Shown here: positions 6,615 through 14,688 of the stretch, piece after piece | Layout: each line of letters opens with the position of its first letter | Numbering within the stretch: position 1 is the first letter of the stretch | Assembly (NCBI GenBank): GCA_014534385.1 | Contig: JACVRP010000001.1 | Location: forward strand, 1-32,006 | Direction of reading: 5' to 3' | Length of the DNA stretch: 32,006 nt | Source: Cyanobacteria bacterium Co-bin13 | Lineage (GTDB): Bacteria > Cyanobacteriota > Cyanobacteriia > Phormidesmidales > Phormidesmidaceae | Translations under genes and position numbers: made by a program | The notes under the pieces: model-generated | What the model saw: the letters and a program-made list of their open reading frames with translations, nothing else | Databases searched by the model: none | Told to the model about the DNA's origin: nothing

Positions 6615-8144
6615 TTACAGCCGCCGCCAGCGACGGCCCTCTTTATTGAGCAGCAGTTCAGCTTCAACGGGGCCCCAGGTACCGGCTTCGTAAAGTGCGA
6701 TCGCATCTGGCTCAGCCGGAGCATCCCAAGCTTCTAGCAGCGGGGTCATAATGCGCCATGAGGCTTCTACTTCGTCAGCCCGGGTAAAGAGGGTTTGGTC
6801 CCCCAACATACAGTCCACCACCAGTCGCCCGTAGGCTTCTGTACTGGGCAAACCAAAAGCGGCATCGTAGCGAAAGTCCATGTCTACCGACCGCGTGCGC
6901 AAAGAGTTGCCTGGGGTTTTAACCTCAAAGCGCATGGAGATGCCCTCATCCGGCTGAATCCGCAGGGCCAGCACGTTGTGGTTCATCTGGCGGGCTGCCG
7001 ACTGAAACATCAGGTGAGGCACTTCCTTGAAGTGAATGGAAATCTCCGTCAGCTTTTTGGGCATCCGTTTGCCGGTTCGCAGGTAAAACGGCACGCCCTT
7101 CCAGCGCCAGTTGTCCACCACGAGTTCAATGGCGGCAAAGGTGTTGACCGTAGATTCAGGGCTAGCCCCCTCCTCCTCTCGATATCCGGGAACGGGGCGG
7201 CCCTTCATCCAGCCGCCGGAGTACTGACCGCGCACCGCACTCAAGCTGAGTTCTTCGGCATTCGCCAGACGAGTCGCCTGAATGACTTTCACCTTCTCAT
7301 TGCGGATGCTGTCGGCATCCAGGCTGTTGGGCGGCTCCATCGCCGTCAGGCAAAAGAGCTGCATCAGGTGGTTTTGCACCATGTCGCGCAGGGCTCCGGC
7401 CGTTTCATAATAACCGGCCCGGCCCTCCAGGCCCACCGTTTCGGCGACCGTAATCTGCACATGATCGACAAACTGGCGGTTCCACAATGGCTCAAAGATG
7501 GCGTTGGCAAAGCGAAACACCATCAGGTTTTGGACCGTTTCCTTACCCAGATAGTGGTCAATGCGGTAGATCTGCTCTTCTTTGCAAACCTGCCGCACCA
7601 CTCGGTTGAGGTACTGGGCCGTAGCCAGATCCTTACCAAAGGGTTTTTCAATCACCAGCCGCTGCTTTTCCGGCTCAGCCAGCATTCCGGCAGCACCCAG
7701 CTGCCGGGCAGCCTCCCCGAAAAATCGGGGCGCGACCGATAGGTAAAACACCCGGTTACCCCGAGTGCCGCGCAGCTGGTCTAGTTCGGCCAAGAAATCT
7801 CGTAGCTTCTCATAGCTCTCGGGCTTGTCGATGTCGCCAGGGAAATAAAAGACACCTTTGGCAAAGTCTTCCCACACCGCTTCAAAGCCAATGCCGCCGC
7901 CAAACTCCTCAACGCCCTCCTTCAGGTGCTCCCGGAAGAAGTCGTGGCTCCACTCTCGGCGGGCCACACCAACGATGGTGAGTTCGGGCGGCAGCCGCCG
8001 CTCCCGCCGCATCTGGTACAGGGCGGGGACAATCTTACGCTGGGTTAAATCGCCTGAGGCTCCAAAGATCACCAGAATTTGAGGCTCAGGGATGCGGTCT
8101 TGCTGGAGTCCGACGCGCAGGGGGTTTTCGAGAAGAGCAACCAT
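6615..8144 (-). CDS. zwf: Glucose-6-phosphate 1-dehydrogenase
   Basis: A 509-residue cytosolic enzyme that oxidises glucose 6-phosphate to 6-phosphogluconolactone with NADP+, the entry to the oxidative pentose phosphate pathway and the main night-time NADPH source. The N-terminal nucleotide-binding motif FGASGDLTQRKI is at about residues 28-39. The substrate-binding and catalytic signature RIDHYLGKE includes His197. Length matches the family. It lies 94 nt downstream of fbp and upstream of its activator opcA, the conserved cyanobacterial order. A long open frame on the opposite strand (6795-7742) is only its shadow. Confidence 0.98.
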   Translation of the reverse strand: MVALLENPLRVGLQQDRIPEPQILVIFGASGDLTQRKIVPALYQMRRERRLPPELTIVGVARREWSHDFFREHLKEGVEEFGGGIGFEAVWEDFAKGVFYFPGDIDKPESYEKLRDFLAELDQLRGTRGNRVFYLSVAPRFFGEAARQLGAAGMLAEPEKQRLVIEKPFGKDLATAQYLNRVVRQVCKEEQIYRIDHYLGKETVQNLMVFRFANAIFEPLWNRQFVDHVQITVAETVGLEGRAGYYETAGALRDMVQNHLMQLFCLTAMEPPNSLDADSIRNEKVKVIQATRLANAEELSLSAVRGQYSGGWMKGRPVPGYREEEGASPESTVNTFAAIELVVDNWRWKGVPFYLRTGKRMPKKLTEISIHFKEVPHLMFQSAARQMNHNVLALRIQPDEGISMRFEVKTPGNSLRTRSVDMDFRYDAAFGLPSTEAYGRLVVDCMLGDQTLFTRADEVEASWRIMTPLLEAWDAPAEPDAIALYEAGTWGPVEAELLLNKEGRRWRRL

Positions 8145-8238
8145 GGGGATTTTTGAGAGGTAAGGGGGTTAGAGAAAACGCGGGGAAAGGGGGCAGGGAG
8201 AGAAGGACGGTGAGCAGGCAAGCCGAGTGAGGGCGAGG

Positions 8239-9300
8239 TTAGGGGGTAGAGGTGAGGTATTCTTTTTCGCGCAGGCGTTCCTGGATGAAGGACTCGACTA
8301 ACTCAACGTCTTCAGTACTGCCGATGACGAGGGGGGTACGCTGATGGATTTCCTTGGGAACGACGTCTAGGATGGGTTGGGTGCCGGTGCTAGCGCTGCC
8401 TCCAGCCTGCTCCATCAAAAAGGCCAGAGGAGCGGTTTCGTAGAGTAGTCGCAGTTTGCCGTCAGGTTTTTTGGTGGTGCCGGGATAGAGAAAGACGCCG
8501 CCCTGGAGCAAGATACGGTGAAAGTCTCCGACTAGAGCCCCACTGTAGCGGGCAGAATAGCCTTCATGGCGGTGAACATAGCGGATGAAGTCGCGAATAG
8601 ACTCGTCCCACTGCCAGAAGTTGCCCTCATTGACGCTGTAGTTGGAACCGTGCTCGGGTACCCGAATATTTTCTGAGGCCAAGATAAACTCGCCCAGGCT
8701 GGCGTCTAGGGTAAAGGCATGAACGCCTCGCCCGATGGAATAGACCAGGACAGTGCTGGGGCCGTAGAGAATGTAGCCAGCGGCTAGCTGCCCCCGGCCA
8801 TGCTGGAGCAAGTCTGCGCCAGTGTGGTCTAGGTCATCTCCCTCCTGCCGCCGAATGGAGAAGATAGAGCCGACGTTTAGGTTGATGTCAACGTTGGAAG
8901 ACCCGTCAATGGGGTCATAGAGTAGGGTGTAGCGGCCAATGGGGCAGTTTTCTGGAATGTAGTAGGGTTGCTCCATCTCTTCTGAAGCCAGACGGCAGAC
9001 CAGCCCGCTCTGCTTAAACACAGAGATGAAGACGTCATTGGCAAAGACGTCCATCTTTTTAACCGCTTCGCCCTGGACGTTGGTTTCTCCTGTAAAGCCT
9101 AGAGCCGCTTCGAGCAAACCGGCATTGGTAAGCCGCCGAGCGATTAGCTTGCCCGCTAGGGCAATGCGGCTCATTAGGGCACTGAGGTCTTGGGCCTCGG
9201 GGCCAAAGCTTTGAAGCTGCTGCAGAACGTGTCGCGACAGCGTGGTGCAGTCGCGGTCTAGCGCATGGGCGGCTTCAGAAGGGTGATACGCTCCATCCAT
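8239..9300 (-). CDS. fbp: Fructose-1,6-bisphosphatase class I
   Basis: A 353-residue Mg-dependent phosphatase converting fructose 1,6-bisphosphate to fructose 6-phosphate in gluconeogenesis and, together with the bifunctional class II enzyme, the Calvin cycle. The metal-binding motif DPIDGSSN is at residues 129-136; the preceding region (VCRLASEEM) is also diagnostic. The N-terminal block DRDCTTLSRHVLQQLQSF is characteristic of cyanobacterial class I enzymes. It is the first gene of the fbp-zwf-opcA cluster, so one promoter upstream (9301-9420) probably serves all three. A HIP1 site lies about 20 nt upstream of the start codon. Confidence 0.97.
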   Translation of the reverse strand: MDGAYHPSEAAHALDRDCTTLSRHVLQQLQSFGPEAQDLSALMSRIALAGKLIARRLTNAGLLEAALGFTGETNVQGEAVKKMDVFANDVFISVFKQSGLVCRLASEEMEQPYYIPENCPIGRYTLLYDPIDGSSNVDINLNVGSIFSIRRQEGDDLDHTGADLLQHGRGQLAAGYILYGPSTVLVYSIGRGVHAFTLDASLGEFILASENIRVPEHGSNYSVNEGNFWQWDESIRDFIRYVHRHEGYSARYSGALVGDFHRILLQGGVFLYPGTTKKPDGKLRLLYETAPLAFLMEQAGGSASTGTQPILDVVPKEIHQRTPLVIGSTEDVELVESFIQERLREKEYLTSTP

Positions 9301-9420
9301 AGGATTTTTTCGCTCCGGTACTGCGATCGCAGTGCGCCTGCACTGCTAGCCCTATGTTAGGAAGGCTTTCCACAAAGAGGGAGCAACCTTTAGAGACACT
9401 TTAGAAGTCAGCACAAGAAA

Positions 9421-9460
9421 AACCGACGTCAAGCCAAATTTTTCTCCCACGTCAGCGGTT
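9421..9460 (-). terminator. Candidate terminator downstream of mnmG
   Basis: On the minus strand, AACCG-CTG-ACGT (9460-9449) can pair with ACGTCGGTT (9429-9421), leaving a 3-nt bulge and a 19-nt loop, and is followed directly by TTTCTT. This stem plus T-run lies about 100 nt past the mnmG stop, ahead of the fbp promoter region. The bulge and large loop lower confidence. Confidence 0.4.
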
Positions 9461-9558
9461 CCAACAGAATGCACCACAGGGATTTCAATGCTGAGCGTCT
9501 GCTGGCGTTTTGTCAGCTTTGCTGAGTGGCGTTCGAGAAACCATTGGGCGGCGGCGGC

Positions 9559-11484
9559 CTAACCACCGATCAGCGCAGCTCCCTCAGCCGTCCGACGCGC
9601 CTGAATTTCTAGATAAACCAGCAGCGCATTCACATCGGCAGGGTTTACCCCGCCAATGCGGGCTGCCTGTCCTACCGTCAGAGGCCTGATCTGGGCTAGC
9701 TTTTCCCGCGCTTCCTTAGAGAGCGTGTCGATGGCCATGTAGTCTAGATCCGCGGGCAGCTTACGGTTGGCGTTTCTGCTGATTTGCTCGATCTGAGCCT
9801 GCTGCCGGTGAATGTAGCCGGAATACTTGATGTCAATTTCGGCCCCTTCCTTCTCTTCGCGCAGCAGCTCGGTATGGCCTAGGCCATACCGCTCCAGGTC
9901 AACGTAGTGAAAGCCCGGACGGCGCAGCAGGTCAGCCAGCGTGATCGATCCTTTGATGCGCTGCTCAGTATCAGCAGCAATTTGCTGACCTAGCTCATCG
10001 TGCTCCTTGACGCGGGTTTCGTAGAGCCGCTCTTTTTCGGCAGCGATATTGGCGTACTTGCGCTGATGCAGCTCCCAGCGACGATCGTCGATCAGGCCAA
10101 TTTCGCGCCCTAGCGGCGTTAGGCGCTGGTCAGCGTTGTCTGAGCGCAGCAGCAGCCGATACTCAGAGCGCGAAGTGAGCATCCGGTAGGGTTCGCGCAG
10201 GTCTTTGGTGCAGAGGTCGTCTAGCAGCGTGCCAAGATAGCTGTGCTCACGGGGGAAAACGATCATCTCCCGGTTGCCGACAAAGCGAGCCGCATTGATG
10301 CCCGCTACTAGGCCCTGGGCAGCGGCTTCTTCGTAGCCAGTCGTGCCGTTGATCTGGCCAGCACAAAACAGCCCCTCTACCTGCTTTGTCATCAGCGTAG
10401 GGTAGCACTGGGTCGCTGGTAGGTAGTCGTACTCAACCGCATAGGCCGGGCGCAGCAGAGCGCAATGTTCCAGGCCGGGCAGGCTTCGCAGCATGGCCAG
10501 CTGTAGCTTCTCCGGCAGCCCAGTGGAAAAGCCCTGCACATAGATTTCGGGAATGTCACGCCCTTCTGGCTCTAGAAAGATCTGGTGGCTTTCCTTATCG
10601 GCAAAGCGAACGATCTTGTCTTCGATGCTGGGGCAGTAGCGGGGGCCTTTGGCATCAACCCAGCCGCCATAAACGGGCGACAAGTGCAGGTTCTCCCGAA
10701 TAATTCGGTGAGTTTCAGCGGTAGTGCGGGTGAGGTGGCAGGGCATCTGCTCGCGCTCCACCCAAACCTGGGGATCAAAGCTAAACCAGCGCACGTCTTC
10801 GTCGCCGGGCTGGGGTTCTAGGACATCAAAATTGATGGAGCGCCGATCAACCCGAGCAGGCGTGCCCGTTTTTAACCGCCCCGTCTCAAACCCGAGCTGA
10901 TTTAGCGTGTCGGTTAGGCCGGTTGCCGCAAATTCACCGGCCCTGCCAGCGGCCATTGACCTATTGCCCACCCAAATAATGCCGCCCAGAAAAGTCCCGG
11001 TTGTCAGAATTACGGCCCTGCACTTAAAAGCAACGCCGAAGTAGGTTTCCACGCCGACAACTTCGTCATTAAGGCCCAGCACCAGATCGGTCACCATACC
11101 CTCACGGATCACCAGGTTTTCCTGGTTCTCCACCAAGCCTTTCATCAGCGCCGCGTATTCGCGCTTGTCGGTCTGAGCCCGCAAAGCCCAAACGGCTGGT
11201 CCACGAGAATTGTTGAGAATGCGCTTTTGCAGGTAGGTGCGATCGGCCATTTTGCCAATCTCGCCTCCTAGAGCATCGACCTCGTGGGTGAGCTGTGACT
11301 TGGCCGGTCCTCCCACAGCGGGGTTGCAGGGCTGCCAGGCAATTTTGTCCAGATTGAGGGTCAGCAGCAGGGTACGGCAGCCCAAACGGGCCGCTGCCAG
11401 AGCTGCCTCACAGCCAGAATGCCCGGCCCCAACGACGACCACCTCAAACTCATCTAGAAAGTCAACGGCACCAACCGCAACCAT
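9559..11484 (-). CDS. mnmG: tRNA uridine 5-carboxymethylaminomethyl modification enzyme MnmG (GidA)
   Basis: A 641-residue FAD-dependent enzyme that, with the GTPase MnmE, installs the cmnm5 group on U34 of several tRNAs and so keeps codon reading accurate. The Rossmann FAD motif VVGAGHSGCEAA lies at about residues 17-28, followed by the conserved CNPAVGGPAKSQL block. The MnmG signatures TGTFLGG and PGYEEAAAQG-like GYEEAAAQGL are present, as is the C-terminal helical MnmE-binding region. Length is normal. It is on the same strand as cysH, 102 nt downstream of it. No link in function with its neighbours is evident. Confidence 0.98.
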   Translation of the reverse strand: MVAVGAVDFLDEFEVVVVGAGHSGCEAALAAARLGCRTLLLTLNLDKIAWQPCNPAVGGPAKSQLTHEVDALGGEIGKMADRTYLQKRILNNSRGPAVWALRAQTDKREYAALMKGLVENQENLVIREGMVTDLVLGLNDEVVGVETYFGVAFKCRAVILTTGTFLGGIIWVGNRSMAAGRAGEFAATGLTDTLNQLGFETGRLKTGTPARVDRRSINFDVLEPQPGDEDVRWFSFDPQVWVEREQMPCHLTRTTAETHRIIRENLHLSPVYGGWVDAKGPRYCPSIEDKIVRFADKESHQIFLEPEGRDIPEIYVQGFSTGLPEKLQLAMLRSLPGLEHCALLRPAYAVEYDYLPATQCYPTLMTKQVEGLFCAGQINGTTGYEEAAAQGLVAGINAARFVGNREMIVFPREHSYLGTLLDDLCTKDLREPYRMLTSRSEYRLLLRSDNADQRLTPLGREIGLIDDRRWELHQRKYANIAAEKERLYETRVKEHDELGQQIAADTEQRIKGSITLADLLRRPGFHYVDLERYGLGHTELLREEKEGAEIDIKYSGYIHRQQAQIEQISRNANRKLPADLDYMAIDTLSKEAREKLAQIRPLTVGQAARIGGVNPADVNALLVYLEIQARRTAEGAALIGG

Positions 11485-11586
11485 GAACCTACCCGGATTG
11501 TGGGATTTCCCCCTTATTCTACCGTTTCAGCCTTAGCCGTCGGCCCAGGCTAAACAGTCTCCTCTGCCACGTCTTCAGAAGCCGGG

Positions 11587-12318
11587 CTAAAGATGAATGC
11601 CGCACTCAGTCTTAACGCTGCCGCGCCAGCGTCCCGCCCGTTCGGATTCGCCGACTGCAACGGGCGTAGTCAGCGGTTCATCACCGATGCTGGTGTAGCC
11701 CTGATCATGCAGCGGGTTGTAGATCACCTGGTGCTGATAGGTGTAGTTCCAGAGGTCTTTGCGGCTCCAGTTGGCTAGAGGGTTGACCTTGATCCGGCCC
11801 TCTTTATCTCGCTCAAAAATAGGCATGGTCTGACGGGTCTCGGACTGATCCCGCCGCCGCCCGGTAATCCAGGCGCGAACTCCTAGCTCACTTAAGGCCC
11901 GCTGCAGCGGCTCTACCTTGGTCAGGTAGTGAAACTGATTGACGTCGTGCTGCCAGAGCTGATCGCCGTAACGGGCGGCAAAGGCGGCTCGGCTGTCAAC
12001 GCCTGCAGCCTGGTAGACGTGCAAATCGAGGTGGTAAAACGCTTTGGCCCGTTCCACGGTTTGCAGGGTTTCTGGGAAATGGTGCAGGGTATCGAGAAAA
12101 ATGACGGGCACAGGAGGATTGGGCTGCACTTCCCGGTAGAGCATGTGGGTCACCACCAGCAGACTAAAGGCGCTGGTTTGAACCAGCCCCTGAGGGATGT
12201 TTTCGACGCACCAGGACAAGATCTCTTGAGGAGAGGCGGCGTCGAACTGCTGATTCAAGGGGGTCAGGTCGAAATCTGGAGAGAGTGTTCCGACAGGGGA
12301 CGCAGTGCATTGAACCAT
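11587..12318 (-). CDS. cysH: Phosphoadenylyl-sulfate (PAPS) reductase
   Basis: A 243-residue enzyme of assimilatory sulfate reduction that reduces PAPS to sulfite with thioredoxin. It has the PP-loop fold, the substrate-binding region with TGRRRDQSETR, and the C-terminal catalytic signature KTECGIHL (Cys239). The paired cysteines that hold a 4Fe-4S cluster in APS reductases are absent, so PAPS is the likely substrate. ATG at 12318 (MVQCTASPVG) is preferred. A GTG at 12378 is in frame but adds a poorly conserved 20 residues and overlaps a promoter-like TATAAA on this strand. A strong palindrome lies upstream at 12396-12425. Confidence 0.93.
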   Translation of the reverse strand: MVQCTASPVGTLSPDFDLTPLNQQFDAASPQEILSWCVENIPQGLVQTSAFSLLVVTHMLYREVQPNPPVPVIFLDTLHHFPETLQTVERAKAFYHLDLHVYQAAGVDSRAAFAARYGDQLWQHDVNQFHYLTKVEPLQRALSELGVRAWITGRRRDQSETRQTMPIFERDKEGRIKVNPLANWSRKDLWNYTYQHQVIYNPLHDQGYTSIGDEPLTTPVAVGESERAGRWRGSVKTECGIHL

Positions 12319-12654
12319 AGCGATGTTGTACCTGTGCTGCTGTTCAGGGGGAAAAACCCGACTTTCACCTTTATACACCCAATGTTACTCCAGATACACA
12401 CGTATTCCGGTCGGGATACGGGTGTTTAAGTTTGCTGGGTCTTGCCTAATTAAGCTGGCACTCTCGGACTCTGGAAGCTTTAATGGGGTGTTGGGGAGCA
12501 TTTTGGCCGGGTCAAAAAGTGGGGATCTGGGCAAAACCTGCTCTCTCACAGGGAGATTAACTGGTCATGGGTGCTGCCGTCAGAGAAAATACAGACGGCT
12601 TGGGAGCCCTGCTCAGGACCCCCAAAGCGTAGTTTGGTTTATCGGCAGCGACCT
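12319..12654. other. Divergent intergenic region between cysH and the glutaredoxin-like gene
   Basis: A 336-bp region with no supported gene. It holds a TATAAA (12372-12377 on the minus strand), a plausible -10 element for cysH, and the 13-bp palindrome at 12396-12425 just upstream of it. The right half should hold the promoter of the glutaredoxin-like gene and murE, but I see no clear -35/-10 pair there. Confidence 0.5.
12396..12425. promoter_or_regulatory. Palindrome upstream of cysH
   Basis: The arms 12396-12408 and 12413-12425 pair over 13 positions with one mismatch and one G-T pair around a GGTC loop; the inner half is CGTATTCC/GGGATACG. On the minus strand it ends about 20 nt before the putative cysH -10 box, where an activator or repressor would bind. 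A bidirectional terminator is possible, but no gene ends nearby. Confidence 0.45.
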
Positions 12655-12939
12655 ATGCAGCTTGTGCTCTACAGCAAACCCGGTTGTCATCTGTGTGAAG
12701 GCTTAGAAGAGAAGCTTTCAGCCCTGACCCATCTGCCGTTTGATTTAGAAGTTCGCGACATCACGACGCGAGAAGACTGGTTTGGGGCCTATCAGTATGA
12801 AATTCCGGTGCTGTGCCAGGTGGTGGAAACGGCGGACGGCAGGCAGGAAAAACCCTTGCCTCGCCTCTCTCCGCGAGCCTCTTTGGCCCAGGTGGAGCGT
12901 TTGATACAGACTCGTCTCCACCCCAGTGAGGCAGAATGA
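12655..12939 (+). CDS. Glutaredoxin-like thioredoxin-fold protein
   Basis: A 94-residue protein of the DUF836/glutaredoxin-like family. It starts MQLVLYSKPGCHLC, with a CxxC redox pair at Cys11 and Cys14 just after the first beta strand, and has the cis-proline loop (EIPVLC) expected in the thioredoxin fold. Such proteins are presumed disulfide oxidoreductases, but no substrate is known here. The ATG at 12655 is preferred to an upstream in-frame start at 12571, which would add 28 residues outside the fold. murE starts 34 nt after its stop, so they are probably co-transcribed. Confidence 0.8.
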   Translation: MQLVLYSKPGCHLCEGLEEKLSALTHLPFDLEVRDITTREDWFGAYQYEIPVLCQVVETADGRQEKPLPRLSPRASLAQVERLIQTRLHPSEAE

Positions 12940-12973
12940 TATCCAATTTCAGTGATTTTGAGGATTTGCTGAC

Positions 12974-14491
12974 ATGACCCTGCGTGAACTGTTGGCTTGC
13001 CTGCCTGAAGGGCTAATCGATTTGGAGTCTCTTCCAGACCACGCAGCGTTGGAGGCTGAGGTTAAGGGACTTTGCACCAATTCCCACGCCTGCCAGGCTG
13101 GCGATGTGTTTATCGGCATGCCAGGTACCCGGGTAGACGGCGGAGACTTTTGGCCAAGCGCGATCGCAACCGGTGCGATCGCAGCCCTGGTGTCTCCCTC
13201 AGCGCTAGAAAATCGCCCTGCGGCCGAACACCCTGAAGCCTGTGTCATCCCTCTGGCCGAAATGGTCGTGGGCTGTGCTGAGTTGGCGGCAGCCTTCTAC
13301 GGCTACCCAGCGCGGCAGATGCAGCTGGTAGGCGTCACCGGCACCAACGGTAAAACCACCACCACTCACCTGATTGAGCACCTGCTGCAGGCAGGGCAAA
13401 CCACCACAGCCCTGCTGGGCACCCTCTACAGCCGCTGGCCGGGGTACCAGAGAACCGCGCTGCACACGACCCCCTTTGCCGTCGAACTGCAGGCTGATCT
13501 AGCGGCAGCGCGAGAGGCCGGGGCAGCGGTGGCGGTGATGGAGGTCAGTTCCCACGCGCTGGCCCAAAAGCGGGCCTGGGGCTGCCGCTTTGAGGTAGCC
13601 GTCTTCACCAACCTGACCCAAGATCACCTCGACTTTCACCAAGATCTGGAAAATTACTTTAGAGCCAAGGCCCTGCTGTTTAGTGAGCATTACCTGCAGG
13701 GGCGGGCTTTGGTAAACCACGGAGATCCCTACGGGCAGCGGCTGATTGAGCAGCTAGGCCCAGAACGGGTCTGGAGCTACAGCACTGAAGACACGGCCGC
13801 CGACCTCTATACCAGCGACCTGCGCTATCAGGCTAATGGCGTCAGCGGCCAAATCCATACTCCTTTGGGCACTGCCGCCTTTACCTCGCCGCTGGTGGGG
13901 CAGTTTAACCTGGAGAACCTGCTGGCAGCAGTCGGCGCGGCGCTGCAGTTGGGCGTGGCGCTGGAGACGATCGTGGCGGCGCTGCCCCAGTTCCCGGGCG
14001 TACCCGGACGGATGGAGCAGGTGCAGGTCCAAGCAGACCAAGACATCAGCGTGATCGTGGACTACGCCCACACCCCCGACAGCCTAAAAAGCTCTCTGGC
14101 AGCCGCTCGCCCCTTTATTCAGGGTCGGCTGATCTGCGTGTTTGGCTGCGGCGGCGATCGCGATCGCACCAAGCGCCCTCTGATGGGCCGCATTGCCTAC
14201 GAGCTGGCCGATGCGGTGGTCGTCACCTCCGATAACCCCCGGACCGAAGACCCAGAGAAGATCTTGCAGGACATTCTGGCGGGCATTACGGCTGAGCTAG
14301 ATGAGCAGTCGGTGATTTGCGATCGCGCCGCCGCTATCCGTAGCGCTATCCTCCAGGCCCAGCCTGGGGACGGCATCTTAATCGCGGGCAAAGGGCACGA
14401 GGACTATCAAATTCTAGGGACCGAGAAAATTCATTTTGACGATCGCGAGCAGGCTCGCGAGGCTCTGGCCCTGAGATATTCGAGTTTATAA
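12974..14491 (+). CDS. murE: UDP-N-acetylmuramoyl-L-alanyl-D-glutamate--2,6-diaminopimelate ligase MurE
   Basis: A 505-residue cytosolic Mur ligase that adds meso-diaminopimelate to the peptidoglycan precursor using ATP. The ATP-binding loop TGTNGKTT is at residues 122-129. The motif DNPR at 420-423 marks meso-diaminopimelate specificity, as against the Lys-specific form. All three Mur domains are present and length is typical. It contains several HIP1 sites, including two overlapping copies at 14154-14167. It lies downstream of the glutaredoxin-like gene and upstream of a sensor kinase-like gene on the same strand, 197 nt away. Confidence 0.97.
   Translation: MTLRELLACLPEGLIDLESLPDHAALEAEVKGLCTNSHACQAGDVFIGMPGTRVDGGDFWPSAIATGAIAALVSPSALENRPAAEHPEACVIPLAEMVVGCAELAAAFYGYPARQMQLVGVTGTNGKTTTTHLIEHLLQAGQTTTALLGTLYSRWPGYQRTALHTTPFAVELQADLAAAREAGAAVAVMEVSSHALAQKRAWGCRFEVAVFTNLTQDHLDFHQDLENYFRAKALLFSEHYLQGRALVNHGDPYGQRLIEQLGPERVWSYSTEDTAADLYTSDLRYQANGVSGQIHTPLGTAAFTSPLVGQFNLENLLAAVGAALQLGVALETIVAALPQFPGVPGRMEQVQVQADQDISVIVDYAHTPDSLKSSLAAARPFIQGRLICVFGCGGDRDRTKRPLMGRIAYELADAVVVTSDNPRTEDPEKILQDILAGITAELDEQSVICDRAAAIRSAILQAQPGDGILIAGKGHEDYQILGTEKIHFDDREQAREALALRYSSL
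14154..14167. repeat. Two overlapping HIP1 octamers
   Basis: GCGATCGC occurs at 14154-14161 and again at 14160-14167, within murE. HIP1 is the highly over-represented octamer of many cyanobacterial genomes; I count about 20 copies in this window (others for example at 509, 3546, 13159, 13176, 20650, 26283 and 31645). Confidence 0.9.
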
Positions 14492-14688
14492 ACTCCCGCA
14501 ACAATTTTGGCCCAAATTCGTAGTCTTACCAGATACTCTGAGACAAACCCATCAGCGGTTCTAGCACCCTTGGTCGCATTTGTCAGGATTGGGGCTGGGC
14601 AAACCATGGCAGCCTCTGCCACCTGACTCAAGCAAACCAGGAGCAAAAAGTAGCAAAGCACACTTGGCCCCCGGTCTCCGGAAGCACC

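Noticed and set aside
6795..7742. A 315-codon open frame on the plus strand
   Set aside because: It lies fully antisense to zwf, whose protein is unmistakable; the frame is His/Gln-rich, as expected of a shadow of GC-rich coding sequence.
11533..11553. TTAGCC/GGCTAA hairpin between cysH and mnmG
   Set aside because: Only 6 bp with a 9-nt loop and no T-run; too weak to call a terminator.
11929..12429. A 166-codon plus-strand frame over cysH
   Set aside because: Antisense to the clear PAPS reductase gene and without a recognisable motif.
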